Source: Micropruina sp. (GTDB lineage: Bacteria > Actinomycetota > Actinomycetes > Propionibacteriales > Propionibacteriaceae). From it: a DNA stretch of 64,000 nt. The notes beneath the pieces were generated by a model. It saw nothing but the letters and a program-made list of their open reading frames with translations, was not told where the DNA came from and did not search any database. Numbering within the stretch: position 1 is the stretch's first letter; every line of letters starts with the position of its first letter. The DNA is taken from NCBI GenBank assembly GCA_016711105.1, contig JADJTO010000006.1, positions 111,504-175,503 on the forward strand. Direction: 5' to 3'. Below are positions 1 through 9,033 of this stretch, in pieces. Both the position numbers and the translations under genes were made by a program.

Positions 1-2695
1 TGGCGCTGGTGGTGATGCTGACGCTCTGGCTGGCGGTCAGCTGCAGGGTGCCGCCGAGGCTGAGCAGCGCACCGGTGCCGATCCGGGCGATGGTGGTCGC
101 ATTCGAGATGGTGATCGCCACCACGGCCGCCACGGCGGTGCCGCCGGCTGCGCCGCCGGTCGCCGTTGTGGGGTGGGCACCCAGCGCGCTGGCCGTCAGG
201 TCGAGGTCGTCGGCACCGATGAGGCCGGCTCCGTTGGCCAGGCCGGCGGAGGTGGACGGGGCGATAACGGTGAGGGCGACCGAGGCGCCGATGCCGAGGT
301 TTCCGTCCGTGCTCGGGTTGGCGCCGGGCTGCGGGGCTGCGGTCACCGTGGTGATCAGGTTGCTGCCCGCGGTCAAGCTCAGGGAGGCTCCGCCCAGCGA
401 GGCGGCACCGGTGGCGCCCAGGCTGGCTTCGGTCTCGACGTCGGTGATGCCGACGGCGAGGGCGCCGGCCACACCGGGAGCGGTCAGGCCCTGCCCGGAG
501 ATCGCCGAGGCGAGGACGGTGTCATTGGTCGGGTTGTCGGCGAGCACCTGGACGGAGCCGGCCGTGATGCCGAGCACGCCGAGGAGTCGGGCGAACGTCC
601 GTGCGTTGAGCAGGGTGATCGCGACCGCTACCCCGACGCCGGTGCCGGTGCTGGTGACGCTGCCGCTGTTGGCCGCGGTCGAGGCCGACCGGGTGCCGTG
701 GGCTCGGACGCCGAGGACGCCGCCGGTGCTCACCGTGCCACCGTCGAGGAAGGCCTCGGTGAGGCTGGCCAGGTAGGCGAAGGCGATCGCGGCGGCCACG
801 TTGATGCTGCCGTCGTTGGTGTTGGCGTTGCCGGCCGGGTTGCCGGGGGTGGCGCTGGCCTGATTGGGCTGGCTGCCGGACTGGTTGGCGGTGGCACCGT
901 TGGCACTCGCGGTCGCCAGCGCGGCGGCCGAGGAGGTGGAGGTCGCGATCACGGTCACCGAGGCGCCGTTGAGGGTGGCGCCGGTGGCCCGGGCCCTGGT
1001 GGTCTCGTCCACGACCGAGACGCCGATGCCGGCACCGTTGTTGGCCGCCCCGGCGTTGCCGTCGCTGGTCACCGTGTTCGTGGTCAGGGCCTCGAGCAGC
1101 ACCGCGCCGGTGGCGAGGATCGCGGAGGCGGCATCAACCAGAACCTGCGAGCTGGTCACCAGGTGGGCCCAGGCTGCGGCCGCATTGGTGGTCGACGATC
1201 CGAACAGCGCCGCCCCGATCGCCGGGTTGGACGCGGTCACGGTGACCTCGCTGTGCAGCGTCGCGCCCCCGGCGGTGGCGTTCACCTGGCTGGCCCCGGT
1301 CACCTCGACCAGTGCGCCGGCGTTGATCACCAGGATCAGCAGTTGCTCGGTCGGTGGCGTGTTCACGGTGCTGGCGGTGGCATTCAGGGTGACCGACCCG
1401 CCGGTGAGCGAAGCCCCGTTGATCAGCCGGACGGCCGCCGTCGGGCTCGCCGTGGTCAGGTAGTCGACTCCGCTGAGCACCGTGCTGCCGTTGTCACTGG
1501 CCAGTCCTTGCAGCGAGACCGCGCCGCTGGTGGTGAGCTGGGCGCCGTCCAGGACGATCGTTTCGGCGAAGGCGGTGAACGGGATCAGCCCCAGGTTGAT
1601 CGCACCGCTGATGGTCAGCAGGTCGATGCCGCCGAGCCCGTCGATGGTCAGCGAGCCGGTCGGAATGTCGAACTCCAGCACCTCGGCATTGTCCGCGTCG
1701 AAGATCAGCTTGCCGGGAGTGGCCGACGGGGTGAGGGTCATCACGTCGTCGCCGCCGGTCGCGCCGAGCGAGAGGTTGGGGGCCGCGGTGATCTCGATCG
1801 GCTCCAGCCCGACGTAGGCGTAGCGCACTCCGCCGATCTCCAGCAGGCCCGAATGCGGGTCGTAGGCGATGGCCCGGACGGACCGTCCGGCGGCGTTGAC
1901 CTTGAGGCTGTCGAAGCCCCCAGCTCCGCCGTCGATCACGCCGACCACGTCACCGGCGGCGGCGAAGTCGAACGTGTCCTGGTTATCGGCGGCACCGGTC
2001 AGGTTCTCGAAACCGTCGAAGGCGACGCCTGCCACCGAGCCGACCCCCAGTCCGGTCACCGACCAGACGAGGTCTTGGGCCGGACCGAGCAGGGTGTCGA
2101 CACCGCCGCCGCCGGAGATCCGGACGGTTCGTCCGCCGACCAACCCGGAGAGCAGCAGCCGGTCGTTCAGCGACCCACCGGCCACCAGCAGCCAGCTGGA
2201 ATCGGGGGCGAGGTCGGCGTCCTCGGCATCATGCGCGTTGACCAGCGACACGCCGTCGGAACCGAACCGCAACTCGTGGTCGAACGCTTCGCCGTCGATC
2301 AGCGAGGCGGTGGCACCTTGGTCGCCAAGCGCCCAGCGGGTGATCCGAGCCGACAGCTCGACTCCCCCAAGGTCCCCCAGGAACAGGGTGGCGCGGCGGA
2401 ACCCCGCCCGAGCGCTGGTCACGGTCACGGTCACGGTCACGCTCTCACCGGCAGCCAGACTGCCGGGAAGCGAACTGACCGTGAAGGCACCGGACGGGTC
2501 GTCCAACGCCGCCGAAAGGTCGAGCGTCTGGGAGCCGTTGTTGGTCACGGTGAAGGTCTGGGTCGTTCCCGAGGAGGGCCTGATCTGACCGAAATCAAGG
2601 CTGTTCGCACTGACCGTCACGTCCTGGGCACCGGTGGTCGACGCCTCCTGGACCTGCGTGAACTCCATCATGGTGGGTTCGGCGTACAACATCAT
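1..2695 (-). CDS. Giant beta-strand-rich surface adhesin, N-terminal part (runs off left edge)
   Basis: An open frame with no stop runs from the ATG at 2695 to the window edge (about 898 residues). Residues roughly 20-110 look like a choice-of-anchor-D / ASH-type Ig-like domain (VSANSLDFGQI, then FTVTNNGSQTL). After that comes repetitive Ala/Thr/Gly/Val-rich sequence of alternating short beta strands, with 'GGxGxDTLxGP'-like and 'DGGAG' stretches typical of very large secreted beta-helix or adhesin proteins. It has no signal peptide and starts 2 nt after the stop of the metalloprotease gene, which has one. I therefore suspect one secreted polypeptide split by a frameshift. The dense set of antisense open frames on the + strand is a composition effect. 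The role in surface attachment is inferred from architecture. Confidence 0.75.
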   Translation of the reverse strand, partial: MMLYAEPTMMEFTQVQEASTTGAQDVTVSANSLDFGQIRPSSGTTQTFTVTNNGSQTLDLSAALDDPSGAFTVSSLPGSLAAGESVTVTVTVTSARAGFRRATLFLGDLGGVELSARITRWALGDQGATASLIDGEAFDHELRFGSDGVSLVNAHDAEDADLAPDSSWLLVAGGSLNDRLLLSGLVGGRTVRISGGGGVDTLLGPAQDLVWSVTGLGVGSVAGVAFDGFENLTGAADNQDTFDFAAAGDVVGVIDGGAGGFDSLKVNAAGRSVRAIAYDPHSGLLEIGGVRYAYVGLEPIEITAAPNLSLGATGGDDVMTLTPSATPGKLIFDADNAEVLEFDIPTGSLTIDGLGGIDLLTISGAINLGLIPFTAFAETIVLDGAQLTTSGAVSLQGLASDNGSTVLSGVDYLTTASPTAAVRLINGASLTGGSVTLNATASTVNTPPTEQLLILVINAGALVEVTGASQVNATAGGATLHSEVTVTASNPAIGAALFGSSTTNAAAAWAHLVTSSQVLVDAASAILATGAVLLEALTTNTVTSDGNAGAANNGAGIGVSVVDETTRARATGATLNGASVTVIATSTSSAAALATASANGATANQSGSQPNQASATPGNPAGNANTNDGSINVAAAIAFAYLASLTEAFLDGGTVSTGGVLGVRAHGTRSASTAANSGSVTSTGTGVGVAVAITLLNARTFARLLGVLGITAGSVQVLADNPTNDTVLASAISGQGLTAPGVAGALAVGITDVETEASLGATGAASLGGASLSLTAGSNLITTVTAAPQPGANPSTDGNLGIGASVALTVIAPSTSAGLANGAGLIGADDLDLTASALGAHPTTATGGAAGGTAVAAVVAITISNATTIARIGTGALLSLGGTLQLTASQSVSITTSA

Positions 2696-2697
2696 GG

Positions 2698-3774
2698 TCA
2701 CCGGCTCAACTCGGTCACCGGCTCTGACTCGTCGGTCACTGACTCGTCGGGCGCTGACCCATCGGTCGCGCTCTCGTCGGTCGCGCTCTCGTCGGTCACC
2801 GGCTCGTCCGTTACCGGCTCGTCCGTCACCGGCTCGTCCGTCACCGGCTCGTCCGTCACCGGCTCGTCGACGACGGTGTCATCGACTACTGGCTCCGGAT
2901 CGGGAGCAGGTTCGGGGTCCGGCTCGGGCTCGGGTTTCGGCGTCGGCTCGGGCTCAGGGGCGGGCTCAGGTTCCGGTTCCGGGGCAGGCTTGGGTTCTGG
3001 CGCGGGCTCGGGTTCCGGTGCGGGCTCGGGGGCAGGCTCGGGGTCTGAAGCGGGCTCCGCCGCAACGGCCTTCTCTTCGGCGGGGGCCGCCTCCGCGGTC
3101 GTCGTCTCCTCCGAGGGTAGGACGGGCCCAGTCAGGGCCATCCCTCCGCCCCCAGAGGCAGCTGCTGTACTCAAGTCGGCGCGGGTGACGTCGTGGGACG
3201 TGTGCGGATCGAGCTCGTCGGCCATCAACCCAGAACTGGCGTGTCCGAACCCGAGGGCGTGGCCCATCTCGTGACGCAGCACGGTCACCAGGCTCATCCG
3301 CGACCAGCCCCAGCCGGCCGCATCGACGTCGACCGTGACCCGCTTGCCACTCGCGTAGCCCAACTCGCGTCCGGGCAGGTCGCCGACGCTGACCCGGATT
3401 CCCGAGGTGTCGGCCCCCAGCGCACGCCAATCGGCCGCCGCCTGAACCACGGCTCGGGCCAGCTCACGCCGGGTCAACTGGTCGGTGCCGGAGCCAGTCG
3501 GAGCGCCGGCCCCCCGCAACGCCTGGCCCGCCGGCACGACGGAGTTCCAGAAGTTGCGGGTTTGCTGGAAAAGCTGTGCCAACCGATCGGGGGCGGGGGC
3601 GAAGCTCTCGTCGAGGCGGCTTTCGGAGGCCACCGCACCGGTAGCGCCGAACGGAACCGTCATCGCCACCACGAGGCCGGCCACCGTGGCCCGGAAGAAG
3701 CCGGTGTGGCCGTGACGAGTCAGCAAGAGAGCGCCGCGACGGGCGGCTGCTCCAGCTTGCTGGTGGCGATTCAC
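2698..3774 (-). CDS. Secreted matrixin-like zinc metalloprotease with Pro/Glu and VTDEP repeats
   Basis: The start is GTG at 3774 because AGGAG lies 7 nt upstream; longer starts give a poor N-terminus. The protein (358 aa) has an N-terminal signal peptide ending near 'GAVASES', then a matrixin-type domain with the zinc motif HEMGHALGFGH (HExxHxxGxxH). A long Pro-Glu/Asp-rich linker follows (PEPEPAPEP-type repeats) and then about five VTDEP pentapeptide repeats. It is predicted to act outside the cell. The stop (TGA 2698-2700) lies 2 nt before the adhesin ATG. In other giant surface proteins such a protease domain is normally part of the same chain, so the stop may be a frameshift artefact. 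Confidence 0.8.
   Translation of the reverse strand: MNRHQQAGAAARRGALLLTRHGHTGFFRATVAGLVVAMTVPFGATGAVASESRLDESFAPAPDRLAQLFQQTRNFWNSVVPAGQALRGAGAPTGSGTDQLTRRELARAVVQAAADWRALGADTSGIRVSVGDLPGRELGYASGKRVTVDVDAAGWGWSRMSLVTVLRHEMGHALGFGHASSGLMADELDPHTSHDVTRADLSTAAASGGGGMALTGPVLPSEETTTAEAAPAEEKAVAAEPASDPEPAPEPAPEPEPAPEPKPAPEPEPEPAPEPEPTPKPEPEPDPEPAPDPEPVVDDTVVDEPVTDEPVTDEPVTDEPVTDEPVTDESATDESATDGSAPDESVTDESEPVTELSR
2795..2869 (-). repeat. Tandem 15-bp repeat encoding VTDEP
   Basis: Five consecutive 15-bp units (GTCACCGGCTCGTCC on the + strand, one with a T/C change) encode the pentapeptide VTDEP in the tail of the metalloprotease. Such a run is prone to slippage and lies just upstream of the frame break between the protease and the adhesin. 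Confidence 0.85.
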
Positions 3775-3869
3775 GCGGTGACTCCTGGGGTTGCGATCAT
3801 CGGAGGGGGGCTCCGAAGAAAAGCCTGACACGCTGCAACTTCCGAACGGAAGGGGCGGTTTGCTGAATT

Positions 3870-3918
3870 CGCTAAATTGGGCATACGCAACTTTGCGTAC
3901 CCCCCGGAGCGCTAAATT
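3870..3918. promoter_or_regulatory. Dyad flanked by direct repeats upstream of the surface-protein gene
   Basis: A perfect inverted repeat TACGCAA-CT-TTGCGTA (3884-3899) is flanked by two copies of CGCTAAATT at 3870-3878 and 3910-3918, exactly 40 bp apart. It sits about 100-145 bp upstream of the metalloprotease start. The arrangement looks like an operator for a dimeric regulator; the regulator is unknown. Confidence 0.45.
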
Positions 3919-4109
3919 TTGCCGTGAGACCCCAATTCTCCTAGCCAGGCTCGTATTCACGCCATCGCAGTGAGTGCTCGCGCACAAGGTTGCGGCTACG
4001 CGCGCTCCAGTACGTCATCCGATTGATGAAATCATAACGGTAGTCAGGATTTCTCCCGATGGCACGGCGATCACCCTTGCCGGCACTCGCCAAGACGATC
4101 GACGACACC

Positions 4110-4149
4110 TTGTACAAACCCTGTACAACAGTAGTTGAAGGCTCTACTG
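4110..4149. promoter_or_regulatory. Two consecutive dyads upstream of small secreted peptide
   Basis: TTGTACA-AACCC-TGTACAA (4110-4128) is followed at once by CAGTAG (4129-4134) and CTACTG (4144-4149). Both inverted repeats lie 45-85 bp before the ATG of the small peptide gene, where an operator would be expected. The first resembles operators of GntR-like repressors only loosely. Confidence 0.4.
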
Positions 4150-4194
4150 TTGAGTCAGCGGGAAGCACCCGCACGGCACAGGAAAGAGACACAC

Positions 4195-4368
4195 ATGAAG
4201 CGTTTCGTAGCATCTGCGATCGTGGCCCTGGTGGCCCTCGGCGCCACTGCCACCTCGGCGGCGGCCGATCCCGGCGGCGCTCCGGCCGTCCACGGCCTCT
4301 CCGGCGCGGAGTGGGGCAAGGCGGTCAGCGGACTGGCCAAAGCGGGCATGATGCCCTTCCACAAGTGA
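4195..4368 (+). CDS. Small secreted peptide of unknown function (57 aa)
   Basis: The ATG at 4195 follows a GGAAAG-type ribosome-binding site. The first ~25 residues (MKRFVASAIVALVALGATAT) form a clear Sec signal peptide ending near 'SAAADPG'. The mature part is only about 30 residues, ends in MMPFHK and has no cysteine. I do not recognise the family. It stands alone, with two dyads upstream and a large palindrome immediately downstream, so it has its own transcription unit. Secretion is the only prediction made. Confidence 0.7.
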   Translation: MKRFVASAIVALVALGATATSAAADPGGAPAVHGLSGAEWGKAVSGLAKAGMMPFHK

Positions 4369-4385
4369 GCCCAACCAACTGAGCC

Positions 4386-4456
4386 AGCCCAGCTGACGCC
4401 GACGTGGGAGTGGTGACGTCACCACTCGCCGAGACCACGTCGGGGTCAGCTGGGCT
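4386..4456. terminator. Three-tier nested palindrome, probable strong terminator
   Basis: Outer arms of 12 bp (4386-4397 with 4445-4456) enclose arms of 9 bp (4399-4407 with 4435-4443), which enclose a 20-bp perfect palindrome at 4408-4427. All three are perfect; only a G/G opposition and a 7-nt bulge interrupt the whole. It starts 18 nt after the small peptide stop, fitting a transcription terminator without a T tract. Confidence 0.7.
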
Positions 4457-4631
4457 ACTTGTGTCCAGAAATTTCACCCCCGTGGGCGCCTGTCGAGCTC
4501 ATATACGCCTCGACGGTCGAAATTCACCCACTTTTTTCTGGCTTCTCGTGCCTGCAGACCGCGGGCTGAGGGTTACTCACCAGAGGGCAGGGCGGCTAGC
4601 GTGGCGCTCAGACCAACTGAAAGAGGACGCC

Positions 4632-6257
4632 ATGAACATCACCCTGGGCACCGAGGATTGGTGGAAGGGCGCGGTCGTCTACCAGATCTATCCCCGCTCC
4701 TTCGCCGACTCCGACGGCGACGGCATTGGGGACATCCCCGGTATCACCAGCAAGCTCGACTACCTCAGTGACTTGGGCGTCGACGTGCTCTGGCTCTCCC
4801 CGGTTTACAAATCTCCCCAGGACGACAACGGCTACGACATCAGCGACTATCAGGACATCGATCCGCTGTTCGGCACCCTCGACCAGATGCGGGAGTTGAT
4901 CGAACAAACCCACCAGCGCGGCATGAAACTGGTGATGGATCTGGTGGTCAACCACACCTCCGATGAGCACGCCTGGTTCATCGAAAGCGCGTCCTCGAAG
5001 GACAACCCGAAGCGCGACTGGTACATCTGGCGCGACCCCCGCGACGGCGCCGAACCGAACAACTGGCAGTCTGCCTTCTCCGGCCCGGCGTGGCGTTTCG
5101 ATGAGCGGACGGGGCAGTACTTCCTGCACATCTTCTCCAGCAAGCAGCCCGATCTGAACTGGGAGAACCCCGACGTCCGCGAAGCCGTCTACGCGATGAT
5201 GCGCTGGTGGCTGGAGCAGGGGGTCGACGGCTTCCGGATGGACGTGATCAACCTGATCTCCAAGGAGCCCGGGCTGCCCGACGGCGACGGTGGCTCCTTC
5301 CACCCCAACGGCCCGCGGATGCACGAGTTCCTGCAGGAGATGAACCGCAACGTGCTCCGCGACCGGGGGCTGATCACTGTCGGCGAGATGCCGGGCTGTT
5401 CGGTCGAGGACGCGCGCCTCTACACCGACCCGAGCCGGCACGAACTGAACATGGTGTTCACCTTCGAACACATGGGTTTGGACGTGCTTCCCGGCGGTCA
5501 GAAGTGGGACCTAAAGCCTCTGGAGTTGACCGACCTGAAGCAGAATCTCAACGCCTGGCAGAAGGGCCTGGAGAGCGTCGGCTGGAACTCGCTCTACTGG
5601 AACAATCACGATCAGCCGCGCATCGTCAGCCGTTGGGGCAACGATGCCGAGCATCGGGTGGCCAGCGCAAAGGCGTTCGGCACGGTGCTGCACCTGATGC
5701 ACGGCACGCCCTACGTCTACCAGGGTGAAGAGTTCGGCATGACCAACGCCCACTTCACCGCCCTGGAGCAGTATCGCGACCTGGAGGCGCTCAACTGGGC
5801 CGCGGAGGCGACCGGGCAAGGACGGCCGTTGGAGTCGATCCTGGCCTCGCTCGCGGTGAAGAGTCGGGACAACGCCCGGACGCCGGTGCAGTGGGATTCG
5901 GGCCCGCAGGCCGGCTTCACCACCGGTGACCCGTGGATCAGCGTGAACTCCAACTGCGCCGAGATCAACGCCGAGGCGGCCGTGGCCGATCCCGAGTCGG
6001 TCTGGCATCACTACCGGGCGCTGATCGGGCTGCGGCACACCCACGCCGTGGTGGTGAACGGTGACTTCAACCTGCTCTGGCCCGAGGACCCCCAGTTGTT
6101 CGCCTACCAGCGAGGACTGGACGGCCAGACCCTGACTGTGGTGGCCAACCTGTCCAACCAGCCGGCCGAGCTTCCCGAGGCGGTGGCCGGTGAGGCGATC
6201 CTGGGCAGCCCCGCCAGCTCGCTCGGCCCGTGGGAGGCGTTCGTCACGCTCAGCTGA
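4632..6257 (+). CDS. Alpha-glucosidase / oligo-1,6-glucosidase (GH13)
   Basis: Cytoplasmic GH13 enzyme of 541 aa, the usual size for oligo-1,6-glucosidase, alpha-glucosidase and trehalose-6-phosphate hydrolase. The start is the ATG at 4632 behind GAAAGAGGA. The catalytic (beta/alpha)8 barrel motifs are in order: DLVVNHTSDEH, then GFRMDVINLI with the nucleophile Asp, VGEMPG with the acid/base Glu, and NNHDQPR. 'WWKGAVVYQIYPRSF' near the N-terminus is the family signature. It would hydrolyse terminal alpha-glucosidic bonds of short malto- or isomalto-oligosaccharides. No transporter or regulator is adjacent, so the exact substrate is open. Confidence 0.9.
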   Translation: MNITLGTEDWWKGAVVYQIYPRSFADSDGDGIGDIPGITSKLDYLSDLGVDVLWLSPVYKSPQDDNGYDISDYQDIDPLFGTLDQMRELIEQTHQRGMKLVMDLVVNHTSDEHAWFIESASSKDNPKRDWYIWRDPRDGAEPNNWQSAFSGPAWRFDERTGQYFLHIFSSKQPDLNWENPDVREAVYAMMRWWLEQGVDGFRMDVINLISKEPGLPDGDGGSFHPNGPRMHEFLQEMNRNVLRDRGLITVGEMPGCSVEDARLYTDPSRHELNMVFTFEHMGLDVLPGGQKWDLKPLELTDLKQNLNAWQKGLESVGWNSLYWNNHDQPRIVSRWGNDAEHRVASAKAFGTVLHLMHGTPYVYQGEEFGMTNAHFTALEQYRDLEALNWAAEATGQGRPLESILASLAVKSRDNARTPVQWDSGPQAGFTTGDPWISVNSNCAEINAEAAVADPESVWHHYRALIGLRHTHAVVVNGDFNLLWPEDPQLFAYQRGLDGQTLTVVANLSNQPAELPEAVAGEAILGSPASSLGPWEAFVTLS

Positions 6258-6335
6258 CCGCCGAAGGGGGGCACTGCTGGTACCCCGAACAGCAGTGCCT
6301 TCCCTGTTCTGCCCAACTGGTGTGCGATGGAGGGC

Positions 6336-7348
6336 ATGCGAGGAGCCATCATTCATGCCCCGGGCGACGTCCGCCTGGAGGAACGCCCGAACCCCACCAT
6401 CATCGACCCCACCGACGCGATCATCCGGACGGTCGCCTCCTGCGTCTGCGGCTCAGATCTGTGGCGCTACCGCGGGATCAGCCCAGTAGCCAAGCCCGTA
6501 GCGATCGGCCACGAGTATGTCGGCATCGTCGAGCAGGTCGGAGCCGCGTCAGCACCGTCCGCCCTGGCCAGTTCGTGGTCGGCGGCTTCCTGCACAGCGA
6601 CGGCACCTGCGCGCTGTGCCGCAAAGGCATGCACGCCTCGTGCCTGCACGGCGGCGGCTTCGACGGCTGCCAGGCCGAGCTGATCCGGATCCCGAACGCC
6701 GATGGGACCCTGCTGGCCACCCCGGAACTGCCACCGGACGACCTGATCCCGAGCCTGCTCGCGTTGTCCGACGTGATGTGCACCGGCTGGCATGCGGCGG
6801 TCTGTGCCGACGTCCAGCCCGGAGGCACGGTGGTCGTGGTCGGGGACGGCGCGGTCGGGCTGAGCGGGGTGCTGGCTGCGGCGCAACCGGGGGCCGCCCG
6901 GGTGATCGCGATGAGCCGAAACCCCGCGCGGCAGCAGTTGGCCCGTGAGTTCGGGGCGACCGAGATCGTCACCGAGCGCGGAGCCGAGGGCATCGCCCGC
7001 GTCCTGGAACTGACCGATGGCATCGGCGCCGACTCCGTGCTCGAATGCGTCGGCACCGAGGAGGCTCGTCAGCAGGCGGTCGGCGCGGTCCGTGCCGGCG
7101 GCAGCATCGGCCTGGTCGGGGTGCCGCACGGCGAACTCGCGGTCAATGCCCTGTTCTGGCGCAACGTCGGTCTGCGCGGTGGGCCCGCTCCCGTCCGGGC
7201 GTACCTGCCGCACCTGCTCGACCTGGTCTGGACCCGCCAGATCGACCCTGGCAAGGTGTTCGACCTCACCCTCCCGCTGGCCGAGGTCGCCGAGGCCTAT
7301 CGCGCCATGGACGAGCGGCGAGCGATCAAGGCCCTGCTGATCCCGTGA
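6336..7348 (+). pseudogene. Zinc-dependent alcohol dehydrogenase, frameshifted
   Basis: Medium-chain dehydrogenase/reductase. The N-terminal part (MRGAIIHAPGDVRLEE, then CVCGSDLWRYRG with zinc ligands, and GHEYVG) is in one frame up to about 6540. The rest (VRPGQFVVGGF, a structural-zinc-like CALCRKGMHASCLHGG, the Rossmann GDGAVGLSG and a normal C-terminus) is in another. Restoring one frame shift near 6540, at the expected 'VEQVG..VSTVRPG' junction, gives a full-length ~340-aa enzyme of the type that oxidises alcohols or reduces aldehydes with NAD(P). The break may be a sequencing error. The ATG at 6336 is preferred over 6327 by family alignment, although neither has an ideal ribosome site. 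Confidence 0.8.
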
Positions 7349-7508
7349 ACGGGCACTGAGTCGGCCGACTTCGGAGCGTCTGGGGCCCAAAGTTTGCCTG
7401 CTGGTAGCCAACCGTTCAGGTCAACCAGTGTGGCAGTCCACCTGCACCCGGTTGCCTTGCGAATGACCGGCCGCGTTGGTCGGCTCTCGTCCTGGAAAGG
7501 AATCGCAG

Positions 7509-8975
7509 GTGACGACACCTACCTTCCGCTGGCTGGCCGCAACCGTGGCCACCGCCGCCGTGCCGATGGTGGCCTTGACCGGCCCCGCCTGGGGTGCTGC
7601 CCCGATCACGACCGGCCCCAGCTCGTCCCAGTCCCCTTATCTGACTCCGTCTGCCCCCGGCGTGAGCGTGACCTCGATCCTGACCGTGGGCGACTCGGTG
7701 AACAACAAGGCCGACGGCACCCCTTACCGGATGGTCGGCATCCCCGATGGCCTGGGTGCCTACGACAACGGCGATGACACCTTCACCGTCCTGATGAACC
7801 ATGAGTTGCGACCCGACCGCGGCATCGTCCGAGCCCATGGGACGACCGGCGCGTTCGTCTCCAAGTGGACGATCGCCAAGGACGACCTGACGGTGATCAA
7901 GGGCGAGGATCTGATCACCCAGGTGATGACGGCGACCGCCGACGGTGGCTACGAGCCCTCCAGTGAACCGTTGGCCCGGCTCTGTTCGGCTGATCTGCCG
8001 GAGGTGTCGGCGTTCTACGACGCGGCCAGCGGCAAGGGCTACCAGGGCCGAATCTTCATGAACGGTGAAGAGGCCGGCGACGAAGGCCGCGGGTTCGCCC
8101 ACCTGATGGACGGCACCAGCTATGAGCTGCCCCGGCTGGGCAAGTTCAGCTGGGAGAACTCCATCGCGCACCCGGGGACGGGCGTCAAGACCGTGGTCGT
8201 GGGGACCGACGACACCACCCCCGGTCAGGTCTACGTCTACGTCGGCGAGAAGCAGGCCTCCGGTTCCCCGATCGAGCGCGCCGGGCTGACCAACGGGACC
8301 CTCTATGGGGTCGCGGTCGATGGCAGTGCACTGGAACTGCGAGCCGCCCCCTTCGCAGCCGGCACCGGTTTCGGCCTGCAGAGCTTCGGCGATGTGTCCG
8401 CGTGGACGGGTGCAGAGCTCCAAGCGGCCAGCGTGAGCGCGGGGGTGACCGAGTGGTTGCGGCCCGAGGACGGCCAGTGGGATCCAACCGCCCCCGAAGA
8501 CTTCTACTTCGCCACCACCGACAACTTCGACGGCGCCTCCCGGCTGTGGCGTCTGCGCTTCGCCGACCTCGCTCAGCCTGAACTGGGCGGCACCGTGGAG
8601 GCCGTGCTCGACGGCACCGAAGGTCAGCACATGATGGACAACATGACCATCTCGCGCAAGGGCCGGGTGCTGCTGCAGGAGGACCCCGGCAACCAGGACT
8701 ACCTCGCGAAGGTCTACAGCTACGACCTCAACACCGACCGCCTGACCGAGGTGGCCGCCCACGACGCGGCCCGCTTCGGCGCCGGCGCTCCTGGGCTGCT
8801 GACCAGGGATGAAGAGTCCTCCGGCGTGATCGACGTCTCGCACATCCTCGGGCAGGGTCGTTACCTGCTGACCACTCAGGCTCACTATGCCTTGGGCGGC
8901 GAACTGGTCGAGGGCGGCCAGCTGATGTCCATCCGCATCCCGTGGCGCACGCTGAAAAGCCCGCAGGGCACGTAG
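7509..8975 (+). CDS. Secreted PhoX/DUF839-like protein
   Basis: GTG start at 7509 with AAAGGA at the right distance (488 aa). The N-terminal signal peptide (FRWLAATVATAAVPMVALTG) ends near 'WGAAP'. The body resembles the DUF839/PhoX beta-propeller family: MVGIPDGLGAYDNGDDTFTV, then LMNHEL, an EEAGDEGRGF acidic cluster, and later 'LLQEDPGN'. Known PhoX enzymes are calcium-dependent alkaline phosphatases, but members like this one are mostly uncharacterised, so phosphatase activity is only possible. It is a single-gene unit closed by a strong hairpin. Confidence 0.7.
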   Translation: MTTPTFRWLAATVATAAVPMVALTGPAWGAAPITTGPSSSQSPYLTPSAPGVSVTSILTVGDSVNNKADGTPYRMVGIPDGLGAYDNGDDTFTVLMNHELRPDRGIVRAHGTTGAFVSKWTIAKDDLTVIKGEDLITQVMTATADGGYEPSSEPLARLCSADLPEVSAFYDAASGKGYQGRIFMNGEEAGDEGRGFAHLMDGTSYELPRLGKFSWENSIAHPGTGVKTVVVGTDDTTPGQVYVYVGEKQASGSPIERAGLTNGTLYGVAVDGSALELRAAPFAAGTGFGLQSFGDVSAWTGAELQAASVSAGVTEWLRPEDGQWDPTAPEDFYFATTDNFDGASRLWRLRFADLAQPELGGTVEAVLDGTEGQHMMDNMTISRKGRVLLQEDPGNQDYLAKVYSYDLNTDRLTEVAAHDAARFGAGAPGLLTRDEESSGVIDVSHILGQGRYLLTTQAHYALGGELVEGGQLMSIRIPWRTLKSPQGT

Positions 8976-8995
8976 TCCCCGCTCGATCAACTCCA

Positions 8996-9021
8996 GGGGC
9001 GCTCCCGATCGGGAGCGCCCC
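8996..9021. terminator. Bidirectional hairpin terminator
   Basis: A perfect 13-bp palindrome with no loop (arms 8996-9008 and 9009-9021) lies between the stop codons of two convergent genes, followed by CTTGT. Confidence 0.8.
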
Positions 9022-9033
9022 TTGTCGATCTGG

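Larger units (their letters stand above)
3775..4194. other. Intergenic region, divergent promoters
   Basis: No gene is seen in these 420 bases. They separate the leftward surface-protein genes from the rightward small secreted peptide and hold the dyads described separately at 3870-3918 and 4110-4149. Confidence 0.6.

Noticed and set aside
173..3274. A 1033-codon + strand open frame over the adhesin
   Set aside because: Antisense shadow of a high-GC repeat-rich gene. Its product is Gly/Arg-rich without motifs, and the minus strand has a clear Ig-like domain and matrixin.
4608..5471. Long minus-strand frame inside the GH13 gene
   Set aside because: Antisense of a clearly recognised enzyme with intact motifs.
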